DNA from: Pseudohongiella spirulinae
Lineage (GTDB): Bacteria > Pseudomonadota > Gammaproteobacteria > Pseudomonadales > Pseudohongiellaceae
Direction of reading: 5' to 3'
NCBI RefSeq assembly: GCF_001444425.1
Contig: NZ_CP013189.1
Location: 992,001 to 1,056,000 of the forward strand
DNA length: 64,000 nt
The notes beneath the pieces were generated by a model that was given only the letters and a program-made list of their open reading frames with translations, searched no databases and was not told the origin of the DNA. Both the position numbers and the translations under genes were made by a program. How positions within the stretch are numbered: position 1 is the first letter of the stretch; every line of letters begins with the position of its first letter. Positions 9,546-18,827 of this stretch are shown piece after piece.

Positions 9546-9574
9546 CTGATAGTCAGAGTGCAGAGGATGGACCA

Positions 9575-11272
9575 ATGGCATCACAAAAAAACCTGATCAT
9601 GCTGGGGAGTCTGTTGATTTTTCTAGGCTCACTGCTGGGACATCTGATTCAGACAGCAGGCGATGTCAGCATCAAGGATCTGCGGTTTACTGGCAGCAAT
9701 GGCCAAACCTTGAGCGGCCTGCTGTATGTTCCGCCGGGCGCAACGGCTGAAACGCCGGCACCTGGCGTCCTGGCGGTGCATGGTTATATCAATTCCCGTG
9801 AGGTACAGGCTGGTTTTGCCATTGAGCTGGCGCGGCGTGGTTATGTAGTGCTGGCGCTGGATCAGAGTGGTCACGGCTATTCAGACGGTCCGGCGTTTTC
9901 AAACGGCTTCGGTGGTCCGGCGGCATTGGCCTATCTTCGTTCGCTGGATATCGTGGATAACAACAATATTGGCCTTGAAGGCCATTCCATGGGCGGCTGG
10001 ACCATCCTGGCCGCAGCGGCTGCCATGCCGGATGCCTATAAGTCCATCGTCTTGCAGGGCTCCAGTACCGGCAGCGGATTTTCCGCCCCCGGCACTGCCG
10101 ACTGGCCACGCAATGTGGCGGTGGTGTTTGCTCAGTATGACGAATTTTCGCCATTAATGTGGGAAGTAGAGCGGGGCAGTCAGGCGGCTGACAGTGCCAA
10201 ACTACAGACTCTGTTTGGTACGGATCAGCGTATTGAGCAAGGCCGGCTTTATGGGAATATCGCACAGGGCACGGCCAGAATATTCCACAATCCCCCGGTG
10301 ACTCATCCGGGCAATCACCTGTCACATCAGTCTATCCGCCACACCATTGACTGGTTTGACAGGACCCTGGAGGGTGGTCGATCCGCTGTCGGGCAGATCT
10401 GGTTTTTTAAGGAGCTGGGTACTCTGACGGCGTTTATTGGTCTGGTTATTCTGCTGTGCGGTGTCATGACAGCTTTGCTGAACACCACAGCATTTACCGG
10501 CTTACGTGCATTGCCACAGGGCAATGCCTGGCCTGAGCGATCAGCCAGGTGGTGGGGAGCTGCTGTGCTCAGTGCAATCATTCCGGTGGCGACCTTTTAT
10601 CCGCTGTTCTCGCTGGCTGGCAACTGGCTACCGGCCAATAGCTGGCTGCCACAGCTTATCAGCAATCAGTTGATTGTCTGGGCAGTGGTTAACGGTCTGT
10701 TGTTGAGTGGTCTGGGCCTGGTCATCAAGACTGATAAAGTAGCATTTCAACAAATACCATTGATCAAGTCTGCCTTGTTGGCGGTGCTTGTTGTCAGTGC
10801 GGGTTACCTGACGCTATTGCTGGCTGACTTCTTTTTTAAAGTCGACTTCCGTTTCTGGTTTGTGGGTCTGAAATTGCTGAATTTGACACAGTTTCAGATT
10901 GCGCTTGTCTATCTGCCTCCGCTGTTTGTATTTTTTGTGCTGGCAGGTCGCGCCCTGCATGGTGGTATGTCTGTTGCGGGTGATTCTGTCACGCGGCAGT
11001 ATCTGAGTAATGCGGCGATCATGGCAGGCGGTTTCCTGATTTTTCTGTTGCTGCAATACGGTAGTCTGTTTCTGCGCGGGGTTTTGCTGACCCCGGCTGA
11101 ACCGCTCAATACCATCGTGATGATTCAGTTTGTGCCCCTGCTTTTGATCGTATCAGTGATTTCCACCTGCGCCTGGCGGCACACCGGCAGTTATCTGCCG
11201 GGTGCCCTGATCAATGCATTGTTTGTTGCTTGGTACCTTGTTGCCGGGCAAGCAACCCAGGCCGTGTGGTAA
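9575..11272 (+). CDS. Alpha/beta hydrolase with C-terminal membrane domain
   Basis: 565 residues. A membrane anchor (about 7-25) is followed by an alpha/beta-hydrolase domain: AVHGYINSRE as oxyanion region, LALDQSGHGYSDG, and the elbow GHSMGG with Ser138. A final histidine is probable in THPGNHLSHQS. From about residue 285 onward there are seven or eight hydrophobic segments. The combination of an exposed hydrolase with a multi-pass C-terminus is found in uncharacterised bacterial membrane hydrolases; substrate unknown, perhaps lipid or ester. An AGAGGA ribosome site lies seven bases before the ATG. It converges on the acylase gene with seven bases between them. Confidence 0.85.
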   Translation: MASQKNLIMLGSLLIFLGSLLGHLIQTAGDVSIKDLRFTGSNGQTLSGLLYVPPGATAETPAPGVLAVHGYINSREVQAGFAIELARRGYVVLALDQSGHGYSDGPAFSNGFGGPAALAYLRSLDIVDNNNIGLEGHSMGGWTILAAAAAMPDAYKSIVLQGSSTGSGFSAPGTADWPRNVAVVFAQYDEFSPLMWEVERGSQAADSAKLQTLFGTDQRIEQGRLYGNIAQGTARIFHNPPVTHPGNHLSHQSIRHTIDWFDRTLEGGRSAVGQIWFFKELGTLTAFIGLVILLCGVMTALLNTTAFTGLRALPQGNAWPERSARWWGAAVLSAIIPVATFYPLFSLAGNWLPANSWLPQLISNQLIVWAVVNGLLLSGLGLVIKTDKVAFQQIPLIKSALLAVLVVSAGYLTLLLADFFFKVDFRFWFVGLKLLNLTQFQIALVYLPPLFVFFVLAGRALHGGMSVAGDSVTRQYLSNAAIMAGGFLIFLLLQYGSLFLRGVLLTPAEPLNTIVMIQFVPLLLIVSVISTCAWRHTGSYLPGALINALFVAWYLVAGQATQAVW

Positions 11273-11279
11273 GTCTGGC

Positions 11280-13544
11280 TTATTCTCCCGGATGGTAGCG
11301 TCGCTGCGTGCGGCGCTCTACATCTTCCGGGTAAAAGGCAACGTCCTTGAAATCTCTGTCTACGTAACGCTGCGCCTGGTCATCAAAATGCGGTGACTGC
11401 GGATCATTGCTCTGTCCGCCCGCCAATATGGATTTGGCGCGCAGTCGCTCACCAAATTCCACCACAGCAACAAAGCTGTTGCCGGATGAACCATAAATAC
11501 GATTTGTGCCAGGGTAGGCGCGAGCCCCGAAAGAGGCCAGGGCACCCCAGCGTGATGATGCCATACCAACGGGCAGGCTGGGTTCGTTGTCATTGTAGGG
11601 GTGATTAATTTCACCGGTGAGACGCTGGAAGCGATTGACCTCACCCCACGCAGTGTTCCATGAGCCGAATTTGTCATCGAGCTCCGCCACGGTGTCGGCG
11701 AACACCTGAAGACGTTCAGATGCCGGGCTGTCAGTGCCCAGCCAGTTGATCTGCTGCATCTGGCTCAGTCCATCAGGTGTATCGATGCGTTGCGCTGCAT
11801 TCATGCCGTAAAAATGCGCCAGCGTCATCCCGACGGCTTCAGTGCTGACCCGAAAATCCCAATCGGCCAGTGCCTGTATCGGCTGCTCCAGTTGTGGCCA
11901 GTCTGCGGCATTTGCCTGCCAGGCGCTGATCAGTCCCGGAACAAGTTGTTCAAAGCCATTGATGTAGGGGTCATAGGCAAGGTCCAGTAATGACTCCAGG
12001 GTAAGATCTGAAGCCTGAGAGAGCAGGCGCACGGCCTGTACGCCACGGAAATTTTCCGCATCAGGGGCCATGTAAACAGGATAATCATCGGGGTCCGGAC
12101 TGTTTTCACCGGCAACTGAGAACGGTGTGTTGTTGGTATTCTGTAACCAGCCATTGGGCGGATTGACGACCATAATGGTTTCGTCAACCTCGTGCACACC
12201 GTTCCAGTCAGTGGCCGGATTGCTGCCGTCAACGGGTTGTGAATAGTCAATTTGCGGATTGCGGCGGGGCATAAAATTGCCATGGAAATAGGCAATATTG
12301 CCGTCAGCATCGGCATAGACCGTGTTGTTGGAGGAGTTTGTGCGAATGTCCATCATGTCCAGGAATTCATCCAGATTGCTGGTTTTCATTCGAAGATAGG
12401 ATTGTCGCAATGCATCAACCGGGTTCCAGTTAATTCGGGTGGTCACCCACTGACCATTGTTGAGGTGCGTGACCGGGCCCTGATGAGTGCGATAAACCGG
12501 GAATGAGCGCACTGACATCTGATCACCATCGCGGTATCGCAGATTGACACGTGATACTGACAACGGTCGCCATTCATCGCCGTAGCGGTATTTCAGCTCG
12601 CCATTGTCATTGGCCACCTGCTGTACGAACTCATCCATAAAGTCAGCGCCGGTGCTGGTGTGCATCCAGCCGTTGTGTTCGTTAAATCCCTGATAGATGA
12701 AGAACTGCCCCCAGGTTGATGCGCCGTAGGCGTTTAACCCTTCATCACTGACCAGGTGATACTCACCGCGAAAGAAGAAGCTGGTGTGCGGATTGACCAG
12801 CAGCAGGGCATTGCCGGTGGCGCTGACATCCCCGCTGATTGCAAACCCGTTGGAACCGGCGGGCTCATCAAAGATGGCGTTAGCCAGCGGCTCGTCGGCA
12901 TGATGCCGGATGATCAGATTTGGGTCAGGAACGCTGTCCTGTACAGGCGGTAGCACGGACTGCAGGCTCTCGGCCTGACTGTAAAACGCCTCGATACCAC
13001 GCAACGGGATCTGTTCAATATCGCCGCCGATGGAGCCTTCAAAAAAGTAGAACGGCATCCAGTTTTCAAAACGTGTCAACAGTTTTGGTTCGACCTGTGG
13101 ATTTGACATCAGGTAGTAGTTCAATCCGTCGGCAAAGGCATCCGCTAATTGTTGCAGCCATTCAGGTGCCTGTTCATAGGCCTGGCGGGCTTCTTCTTCA
13201 CTCATATAAAGACGTGCTCGAAGATCACTGTACAGGGCTGACTCACCTTCAACCTCTGCCAGCCGGCCGATCGCCCAGGTGTAATTGCGTTCAATGCGGG
13301 GGAAATCATCTTCAGCCTGAGCGTAGAGGAAACCAAACACAACATCGGCGTCGGTTGCGCCATAGATATGTGCCACGCCAAAGTCATCCCGCACAATCTC
13401 CACCCGCTCGGCCCGGGCCTGCAGACGTTGCTGCTCGGTCAATGGTGCCGGATTTGAGTCGTCCGTTTGCGGTAAGCAGGCTGCCAGAAATACAAGCAAC
13501 ACCGCCAGCGTAATAAAGTTAAAAAGCTGTCGTGTCAGTTGCAT
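11280..13544 (-). CDS. Penicillin acylase family lipoprotein (N-terminal nucleophile amidase)
   Basis: 754 residues. The N-terminus is a lipoprotein signal with LAAC (Cys23), so the protein should be membrane-anchored in the periplasm or outer membrane. RVEIVRDDFGVAHIYG begins the alpha-subunit region. AGSNGFAI places the autoproteolytic nucleophile at Ser231, separating alpha and beta chains as in penicillin G acylase and PvdQ/QuiP. Members cleave amides such as N-acyl-homoserine lactones, beta-lactam side chains or N-acyl amino acids; the substrate cannot be read from sequence. A GGAGC ribosome site sits just before the ATG. It lies between the membrane hydrolase (convergent) and a permease transcribed in the same direction upstream. 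Confidence 0.9.
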   Translation of the reverse strand: MQLTRQLFNFITLAVLLVFLAACLPQTDDSNPAPLTEQQRLQARAERVEIVRDDFGVAHIYGATDADVVFGFLYAQAEDDFPRIERNYTWAIGRLAEVEGESALYSDLRARLYMSEEEARQAYEQAPEWLQQLADAFADGLNYYLMSNPQVEPKLLTRFENWMPFYFFEGSIGGDIEQIPLRGIEAFYSQAESLQSVLPPVQDSVPDPNLIIRHHADEPLANAIFDEPAGSNGFAISGDVSATGNALLLVNPHTSFFFRGEYHLVSDEGLNAYGASTWGQFFIYQGFNEHNGWMHTSTGADFMDEFVQQVANDNGELKYRYGDEWRPLSVSRVNLRYRDGDQMSVRSFPVYRTHQGPVTHLNNGQWVTTRINWNPVDALRQSYLRMKTSNLDEFLDMMDIRTNSSNNTVYADADGNIAYFHGNFMPRRNPQIDYSQPVDGSNPATDWNGVHEVDETIMVVNPPNGWLQNTNNTPFSVAGENSPDPDDYPVYMAPDAENFRGVQAVRLLSQASDLTLESLLDLAYDPYINGFEQLVPGLISAWQANAADWPQLEQPIQALADWDFRVSTEAVGMTLAHFYGMNAAQRIDTPDGLSQMQQINWLGTDSPASERLQVFADTVAELDDKFGSWNTAWGEVNRFQRLTGEINHPYNDNEPSLPVGMASSRWGALASFGARAYPGTNRIYGSSGNSFVAVVEFGERLRAKSILAGGQSNDPQSPHFDDQAQRYVDRDFKDVAFYPEDVERRTQRRYHPGE

Positions 13545-13595
13545 AGGTGCTCCATGTTGTCATATGTGTTTTTATTTATGTCAGTTCAGTGTGCA

Positions 13596-14918
13596 TCAGC
13601 GAGAGACGCGTTCAGTAAGCCAGTAACTGATAAATCCCAGCACAATGACTGCCAATGCAATGGCGGCCTCCTGCGGCCGGTTCAGCGTAATGAAAGTCAG
13701 TGTCCAGATGACTATGGTACTGTAGATCAGTGGTGGCATGGGGTACAGCCATGTACGGTAGCCACTGTCGCCCTCCTGCTGATCTTTGCCTTGTCGGAAA
13801 CGCAGCACAAACACGCCCAGTACGGTTGCCAGTGAGCTCAGCCCCAGAATAAAGCCGGAGAAAACCAGGATTGATTCAAATGTTGAGGTGATAATGAATA
13901 ATACAGTCAGCGCTGCCTGAGTATAGATTGCGATTCGCGGCACACCATCGGCGTGACGAATAGACAGCCGATGGAACAAGCGGAAGTCCTCCCCCATGAC
14001 CTGCAGAACCCGCGGACCTGCCATCAGCATGGCACTGACCGTGGAAATCAGCAGCAACGACAAGACTCCGCCCATCACCAATGCGCCGGTCTGGCCGAAT
14101 GTCTGCTGCGCTACAATGACCCCGACCTCAATGCGTCCCTCCAGCATTTCCATGGGGACGGCGTACAGAAATGTGGCATTGAGGGCCAGATACAACACAA
14201 TAACAACACTCGTTCCGGCTATCAGCACCAGCGGCACCGAGCGCCCCGGGTTGTCGACTTCGCCGGTGATATAGGTCGCCGCATTCCAGCCCGTGTAAGC
14301 GTAGTTGACGTAGATCAGTGCGACGGCAAATGCGCCGCTGGTCAACAAGGCGCCATCGCCTGCGTCCGGCAGAAAGTGGACAGCCTGAGGCTCAGATACG
14401 GTAGCACTGACGATCAGCACAAAACCGATGATCAGTATTATCTTGATGAGGGTGAACCAGTTCTGAAGGCCGCCGCTGGCCTTGTGATTGCGCCCATGGG
14501 TATAGGCAACCACCAATACCAGCGCCAGGGCCAGCGCCATGCGATTGAGTTCAACACCGGTCAAAGCCGAGTCCAGGTAGGCGGCAAAGGTCATGGCGGC
14601 CAATGCGGTGGGTGCGGCAAATCCAACGGTCAGTGATACCCAGCCAGACACAAAGCCGATCGACGGATGATAGATGCGGCTGAGAAAATTATACTCGCCA
14701 CCCGAACGTGGCAGGCGCGCTGCCAGTTCCGCATAGGTCAGAGCTCCGCAAAGTGCTGCAATACCGCCGACCAGCCACAGCATAAGCAGCACGAATGTGG
14801 ACTTGATGTCGATGATCTGATAGCCAAGACTGGTGAAAACACCGGTGCCAATCATATTGGCGATCACCACGGCAATCGCGGTGCTGGCTTTATAGCTGCC
14901 CTGGCTGGTGTGTGTCAT
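13596..14918 (-). CDS. APC family amino acid permease
   Basis: 440 residues with about 12 membrane segments. The N-terminus (AIAVVIANMIGTGVFTSLGYQI) is the first helix of APC transporters with the unwound GTGVF substrate-binding segment; LPRSGGEYNFLSRIYHPSIGFVSGWVS is the helix 2-3 region with the conserved PRSGG(E/D)Y motif. The group resembles SteT/YfnA exchangers. The amino acid transported cannot be assigned. The gene starts back to back with fghA, 56 bases apart, and the acylase gene follows it after 51 bases, so the two could be co-transcribed; if the acylase releases amino acids, uptake by this permease would be a sensible link (inference). Confidence 0.9.
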   Translation of the reverse strand: MTHTSQGSYKASTAIAVVIANMIGTGVFTSLGYQIIDIKSTFVLLMLWLVGGIAALCGALTYAELAARLPRSGGEYNFLSRIYHPSIGFVSGWVSLTVGFAAPTALAAMTFAAYLDSALTGVELNRMALALALVLVVAYTHGRNHKASGGLQNWFTLIKIILIIGFVLIVSATVSEPQAVHFLPDAGDGALLTSGAFAVALIYVNYAYTGWNAATYITGEVDNPGRSVPLVLIAGTSVVIVLYLALNATFLYAVPMEMLEGRIEVGVIVAQQTFGQTGALVMGGVLSLLLISTVSAMLMAGPRVLQVMGEDFRLFHRLSIRHADGVPRIAIYTQAALTVLFIITSTFESILVFSGFILGLSSLATVLGVFVLRFRQGKDQQEGDSGYRTWLYPMPPLIYSTIVIWTLTFITLNRPQEAAIALAVIVLGFISYWLTERVSR

Positions 14919-14974
14919 TTTATGGCGCCATGGTTTATCTTGTAATGATTCGAAGTATGAGGGTATCCGAATTT

Positions 14975-15829
14975 ATGTCCAGTGAAAATTCCAGTCTTTT
15001 CGAACGTGTCAGCGACGTTAAAACCTTTGGTGGACGTCAGATTCGTGTGCGGCACCAATCTGCAGTATTGAACTGTGAGATGCATTTTTCAGTGTTCCTG
15101 CCGCCGGCGGCAACCGATGATACAAAGGTGCCAAGCGTGTATTTCCTCTCAGGTTTGACCTGCAGCGACGAGAACTTCAGCACCAAGGCGGGGGCGCAGC
15201 GCGTGGCGGCTGAGCTGGGGCTGGCACTGGTGATTCCGGACACCAGTCCGCGTGGAGATGCAGTGGCCGATGATGAGTCTTATGATCTGGGCCAGGGGGC
15301 CGGATTCTATTTGAACGCGACCCAGGCACCCTGGTCAGAACACTATCGCATGTATGACTATATCACCGAGGAGTTGCCAACCCTGGTCGACGCTCACTTT
15401 CCTGTGACAGAGCGGAAAGCCATCAGTGGTCACTCCATGGGCGGTCACGGCGCTATTTCGATTGCATGCAAGTTACCAAAGCAATACAGCTCAGTATCCG
15501 CGTTTTCGCCTATTGTTAACCCGATGGTCTGTCCCTGGGGCGAAAAGGCCTTTACGCACTATCTGGGTGCCGAGCGAAGCACCTGGGCAGAGTACGATAG
15601 TGTTGAGCTGCTTCGGTCGAGGGGACTGGATCTGCCTCTGCTGGTCGATCAGGGCAGCGCTGATGGTTTTTTAGAAGAGCAATTGTTGACGGACAATCTG
15701 GTCGCCGTCAGTAAACATCTGGATCATGTCCAGATTCGTATGCAGACTGGTTATGATCATAGCTATTATTTTATTGCCACCTTCATAGAAGCTCATTTGC
15801 GCTTTCATGCGCAGCATCTGTCTGCATAG
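14975..15829 (+). CDS. fghA: S-formylglutathione hydrolase
   Basis: 284 residues from the ATG at 14975, close to the usual ~280 for FrmB/FghA; an in-frame ATG at 14957 and codons nearer 14912 would overlap the divergent permease. GLTCSDENFSTKAGAQR and IPDTSPRG are signature stretches of esterase D/S-formylglutathione hydrolase. The nucleophile is Ser154 in GHSMGGHGA, with Asp in DQGSADGFL and His in GYDHSYYF. It hydrolyses S-formylglutathione to formate and glutathione, the second step of glutathione-dependent formaldehyde detoxification. The dehydrogenase of the first step follows after 62 bases. No frmR repressor gene is seen. Confidence 0.95.
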   Translation: MSSENSSLFERVSDVKTFGGRQIRVRHQSAVLNCEMHFSVFLPPAATDDTKVPSVYFLSGLTCSDENFSTKAGAQRVAAELGLALVIPDTSPRGDAVADDESYDLGQGAGFYLNATQAPWSEHYRMYDYITEELPTLVDAHFPVTERKAISGHSMGGHGAISIACKLPKQYSSVSAFSPIVNPMVCPWGEKAFTHYLGAERSTWAEYDSVELLRSRGLDLPLLVDQGSADGFLEEQLLTDNLVAVSKHLDHVQIRMQTGYDHSYYFIATFIEAHLRFHAQHLSA

Positions 15830-15891
15830 GTGGTAATTCGGCTTTGCTGAACTGAATGAAACTGAATTGAACGAGCTTGGGAGATATTGTC

Positions 15892-16998
15892 ATGAAAACA
15901 CGGGCAGCTGTGGCTTTTGCAGCCGGCAAACCTTTGGAAATCATCGAGGTTGATCTGGAGGGACCCCGGGCGGGTGAAGTCCTGGTGGAGTTAAAAGCCA
16001 CTGGCGTCTGTCACACCGACGCATTCACATTGTCCGGCGACGATCCCGAGGGTGCCTTTCCGGCCATTCTGGGACACGAAGGTGCGGGGGTTGTTGTAGA
16101 AGTCGGTCCTGGCGTCAAGTCACTGAAACCCGGCGATACGGTGATCCCGTTGTATACGCCAGAATGTCGGGAATGCGAGTACTGTCTGCATCCCAAAACC
16201 AATCTCTGTCAGTCGATTCGCAGCACCCAGGGTCAGGGCCTGATGCCTGATGGCACCAGTCGATTCTCGCTGGATGGTAAACCCATTCTGCATTACATGG
16301 GCTGTTCGACTTTCTCCAACTACACGGTACTGCCGGAGATTGCCCTGGCAAAAATTCGCAGCGATGCACCGCTGGACAAGGTGTGTTATATCGGTTGCGG
16401 CGTGACCACAGGGGTTGGCGCTGTCATTTTTGATGCCAAGGTGGAGCCTGGCTCGCGCGTTGTTGTATTCGGTTTGGGCGGAATAGGTCTCAATGTAATA
16501 CAGGCGGCACGTCTGGTGGGTGCCCGACAGATTATCGGCGTTGACATTAATCCGGCTAAAGTGGAGTTGGCGCGCAAGTTTGGCATGACTGATTTTATCA
16601 ATCCCAAAGAGGTCGACAATGTCGTAGAAGCCATCGTGGATCTGACTCATGGAGGCGCTGATTACACCTTCGAATGCATCGGTAACGTCAACACCATGCG
16701 CCAGGCGCTGGAAGCCTGCCACAAGGGCTGGGGCGAATCCATCATCATTGGTGTCGCCGGTGCAGGCCAGGAAATCTCCACCCGGCCGTTCCAGCTGGTA
16801 ACCGGTCGGGTCTGGCGCGGCAGCGCATTTGGTGGCGCACGCGGCCGTACGGATGTGCCCACAATCGTTGACTGGTACATGGAAGGGCGTCTCAACATTG
16901 ACGATCTGATCACGCATACCATGCCGCTGGAAAAGATCAATGACGCCTTCGATCTGATGCACGAAGGTAAGTCAATCCGCAGCGTCGTGTTGTATTGA
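15892..16998 (+). CDS. frmA: S-(hydroxymethyl)glutathione dehydrogenase / class III alcohol dehydrogenase
   Basis: 368 residues from the ATG at 15892, which has GGGAGA about eight bases upstream. Catalytic zinc ligands are in [12 protein letters not shown] and GHEGAG; the structural zinc site is the four-cysteine [19 protein letters not shown] binding is shown by [18 protein letters not shown]. The sequence is the classical glutathione-dependent formaldehyde dehydrogenase type (ADH3), which oxidises S-hydroxymethylglutathione to S-formylglutathione and can reduce S-nitrosoglutathione. It is paired with fghA just upstream. Also called adhC or adhIII. Confidence 0.96.
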   Translation: MKTRAAVAFAAGKPLEIIEVDLEGPRAGEVLVELKATGVCHTDAFTLSGDDPEGAFPAILGHEGAGVVVEVGPGVKSLKPGDTVIPLYTPECRECEYCLHPKTNLCQSIRSTQGQGLMPDGTSRFSLDGKPILHYMGCSTFSNYTVLPEIALAKIRSDAPLDKVCYIGCGVTTGVGAVIFDAKVEPGSRVVVFGLGGIGLNVIQAARLVGARQIIGVDINPAKVELARKFGMTDFINPKEVDNVVEAIVDLTHGGADYTFECIGNVNTMRQALEACHKGWGESIIIGVAGAGQEISTRPFQLVTGRVWRGSAFGGARGRTDVPTIVDWYMEGRLNIDDLITHTMPLEKINDAFDLMHEGKSIRSVVLY

Positions 16999-17026
16999 CA
17001 GCCTGGCTTCACTGACAGCACTTGTC

Positions 17027-17094
17027 GGCGACGGGAGCAGCGGAGGCGTCCTCCTCAAGTTTTCGTCGCTCCTTTCTCCGCTGCTCCCGTCGCC
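17027..17094. repeat. Perfect 19-bp inverted repeat with 30-base loop (terminator candidate)
   Basis: 17027-17045 (GGCGACGGGAGCAGCGGAG) is exactly complementary to 17076-17094, with a 30-base pyrimidine-rich loop. It starts 28 bases after the frmA stop. The stem would be very stable, but no T-run follows, so it may be a processing or terminator-like structure, or a short palindromic repeat. A smaller imperfect hairpin (GTAGTGCC at 17106-17113 with GGCGCTAC at 17120-17127) follows. The gap 16999-17304 holds otherwise only the promoter candidate of the symporter. Confidence 0.7.
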
Positions 17095-17228
17095 TGGATT
17101 TGATTGTAGTGCCGCGCCCGGCGCTACGTCGGGAAGGCGCCAAAACCGGTAGGCACTGCGCTAGCGGGCAAACCGCAGTATTTCAACCGAACGATTGCTC
17201 CTCGTTTCGTATTGCTACACATTTTTGG

Positions 17229-17258
17229 TTAACTTCGAACAGCCGCTCAGGCTAGAAT
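17229..17258 (+). promoter_or_regulatory. Possible sigma-70 promoter of the sodium:solute symporter
   Basis: TTAACT at 17229-17234 and TAGAAT at 17253-17258 are separated by 18 bases and lie about 47 bases before the start codon. The -35 match is weak. Confidence 0.35.
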
Positions 17259-17304
17259 CCGCGCTCTGTTTTGAACACAAGAATTGTCCCGAGGGGGGAA
17301 CAGC

Positions 17305-18774
17305 ATGGATTCGGCAGGTATTACGATCATCGCCTACCTGGTTGTGGTTACATTGGTTGGCATGTATCTGACCAGGCGTAGCGACAGTTCGGATGACTGG
17401 GCAATTGGTGGCGGTGGCATGGGCTTGTGGCTTATCGCGGCGGGCATTGCCGGGACGCGTATCGGCGGTGCCGGCACATACGGGGTTGCCGGCGATACCA
17501 TGAGCACAGGCGTTTGGAATATGTGGTATGGCGTCAATTCCTTTCTGGCGTTGGCGCTGGTGGGGGTCTTTTTTGCGGTGCCATACCGGCGATTGCGCCT
17601 GACCACTATTGGCGAGCTGTTTGTGCGTCGTCATGGCAGCTTGCGTAATGGCAGGCTCACCAGTCTGTGCGTGCAAACCGAATATCTGATAATCAATATT
17701 CTGGAGCCCTTGTTGATAGGCATCATTATCAGCGCTGTGTTTGGTATAAACCGGGAAGTGGCCATCATGCTGGGTGCGCTGATTATTATCAGCTCCACAA
17801 CCCTTTCCGGGCTGCGCGGCGCCTCAGCCACCAATGTCATTCACGTTGTCGTGGTAACCTTCGGTCTGCTTTCCGTTGCGATTCTGGCCGGCGCTGAGCT
17901 GGGCGGTCCCAGCGGAATCAAACAGAAAGTAGACGCTGCTCTGATGAATTCGGACGTGGAACCAGCCAGTTGGTGGAGTTTTATTGGTCTGGGCTGGTTC
18001 CCCATTATCGCCATGTTCTTTTCGGCAGTGATTCATACGCCGGCTGCATCTGTTTACGTGAATTATTCAAGTTCGGCGCGCAAAGAAAGTTTGCTTGTTC
18101 CCGCGTTCCTGCTGGCCGGTCTGCTGGCCGCTTTGATGCCGGTATTGGCGTCCATTATCGGCATAGAAGCAGTGGCCAGGTACGGAACCGATAGTGGTAT
18201 TACAAGCTATGCCACCATAACCCGTATCGCAACCGACACCGGACCCATTGTGGGCGGCATTGCGTTGGCAGCGGTACTCGCGGCACTTATCTCCTCAGGA
18301 GGCCCGATTCTGCTGTCCAGCGCTACATTGTTTGTAAACGACTGGATTCCGGGCTCAAAGGACTATACTCCTGCCCGCAAATTGAAAAACTATCGTATCA
18401 CCAGCATCATTTACGGGCTGTTTGCCGGTGCGCTTGCCTGTGTGCTACCAATCAGTTCTGTGCTGGAGCTGCTGCTGCTTGGTTTCGCGATGGTTGTGCC
18501 TCCTGCATTAGCCATCGGCTTTATATTCTATTGGCGTAAAACGACAGAGCAGGGAGTGTTCTGGGGTATTGCCAGCGGATACGGTCTGGGCCTGGTCGGT
18601 TGGGCTGCCAATACTTTCATCTTTCATCTGGAAACAGATGTTGCTGCGTATTTCACGACACTGGTACCGATTGTTGTGATACCACTGGTGTCATTGATGA
18701 CGCAGTCAGACCAGAATGTGCATGGAGAGCATGTTGACGGTTTCTATCAGGCATTGAAGACGCCAGTACCTTGA
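17305..18774 (+). CDS. Sodium:solute symporter family protein
   Basis: 489 residues from the ATG at 17305, which is preceded by a strong GAGGGGGGAA ribosome site; an in-frame TTG at 17284 lies upstream of that site and is rejected. There are about 13 hydrophobic segments. LIAAGIAGTRIGGAGTYGVAGD fits helix 1-2 of SSS proteins and LISSGGPILLSSATLFVNDW fits the conserved helix 8 sodium-site region (serine-rich). Substrate class (amino acid, sugar, carboxylate) is not assignable. Monocistronic by layout; downstream is the convergent FleN-like gene. Confidence 0.88.
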   Translation: MDSAGITIIAYLVVVTLVGMYLTRRSDSSDDWAIGGGGMGLWLIAAGIAGTRIGGAGTYGVAGDTMSTGVWNMWYGVNSFLALALVGVFFAVPYRRLRLTTIGELFVRRHGSLRNGRLTSLCVQTEYLIINILEPLLIGIIISAVFGINREVAIMLGALIIISSTTLSGLRGASATNVIHVVVVTFGLLSVAILAGAELGGPSGIKQKVDAALMNSDVEPASWWSFIGLGWFPIIAMFFSAVIHTPAASVYVNYSSSARKESLLVPAFLLAGLLAALMPVLASIIGIEAVARYGTDSGITSYATITRIATDTGPIVGGIALAAVLAALISSGGPILLSSATLFVNDWIPGSKDYTPARKLKNYRITSIIYGLFAGALACVLPISSVLELLLLGFAMVVPPALAIGFIFYWRKTTEQGVFWGIASGYGLGLVGWAANTFIFHLETDVAAYFTTLVPIVVIPLVSLMTQSDQNVHGEHVDGFYQALKTPVP

Positions 18775-18827
18775 CGACCTGCTGCCCGGTCGCATCTGTC
18801 CGGGGCAGCTGCTGTGGCGTGCAGGTT

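Noticed and set aside
13050-13513. Open frame opposite the acylase gene
   Set aside because: Low-complexity Arg/Pro/Ser-rich translation; the acylase on the other strand explains the sequence.
14054-14636. Long open frames on the plus strand opposite the permease gene
   Set aside because: Gln/His/Arg-rich translation typical of antisense shadows of a membrane protein gene.
17022-17255. Open frame of 77 codons between frmA and the symporter gene
   Set aside because: It runs across the 19-bp inverted repeat and has arginine/serine-rich composition without any family look; it overlaps the promoter candidate.
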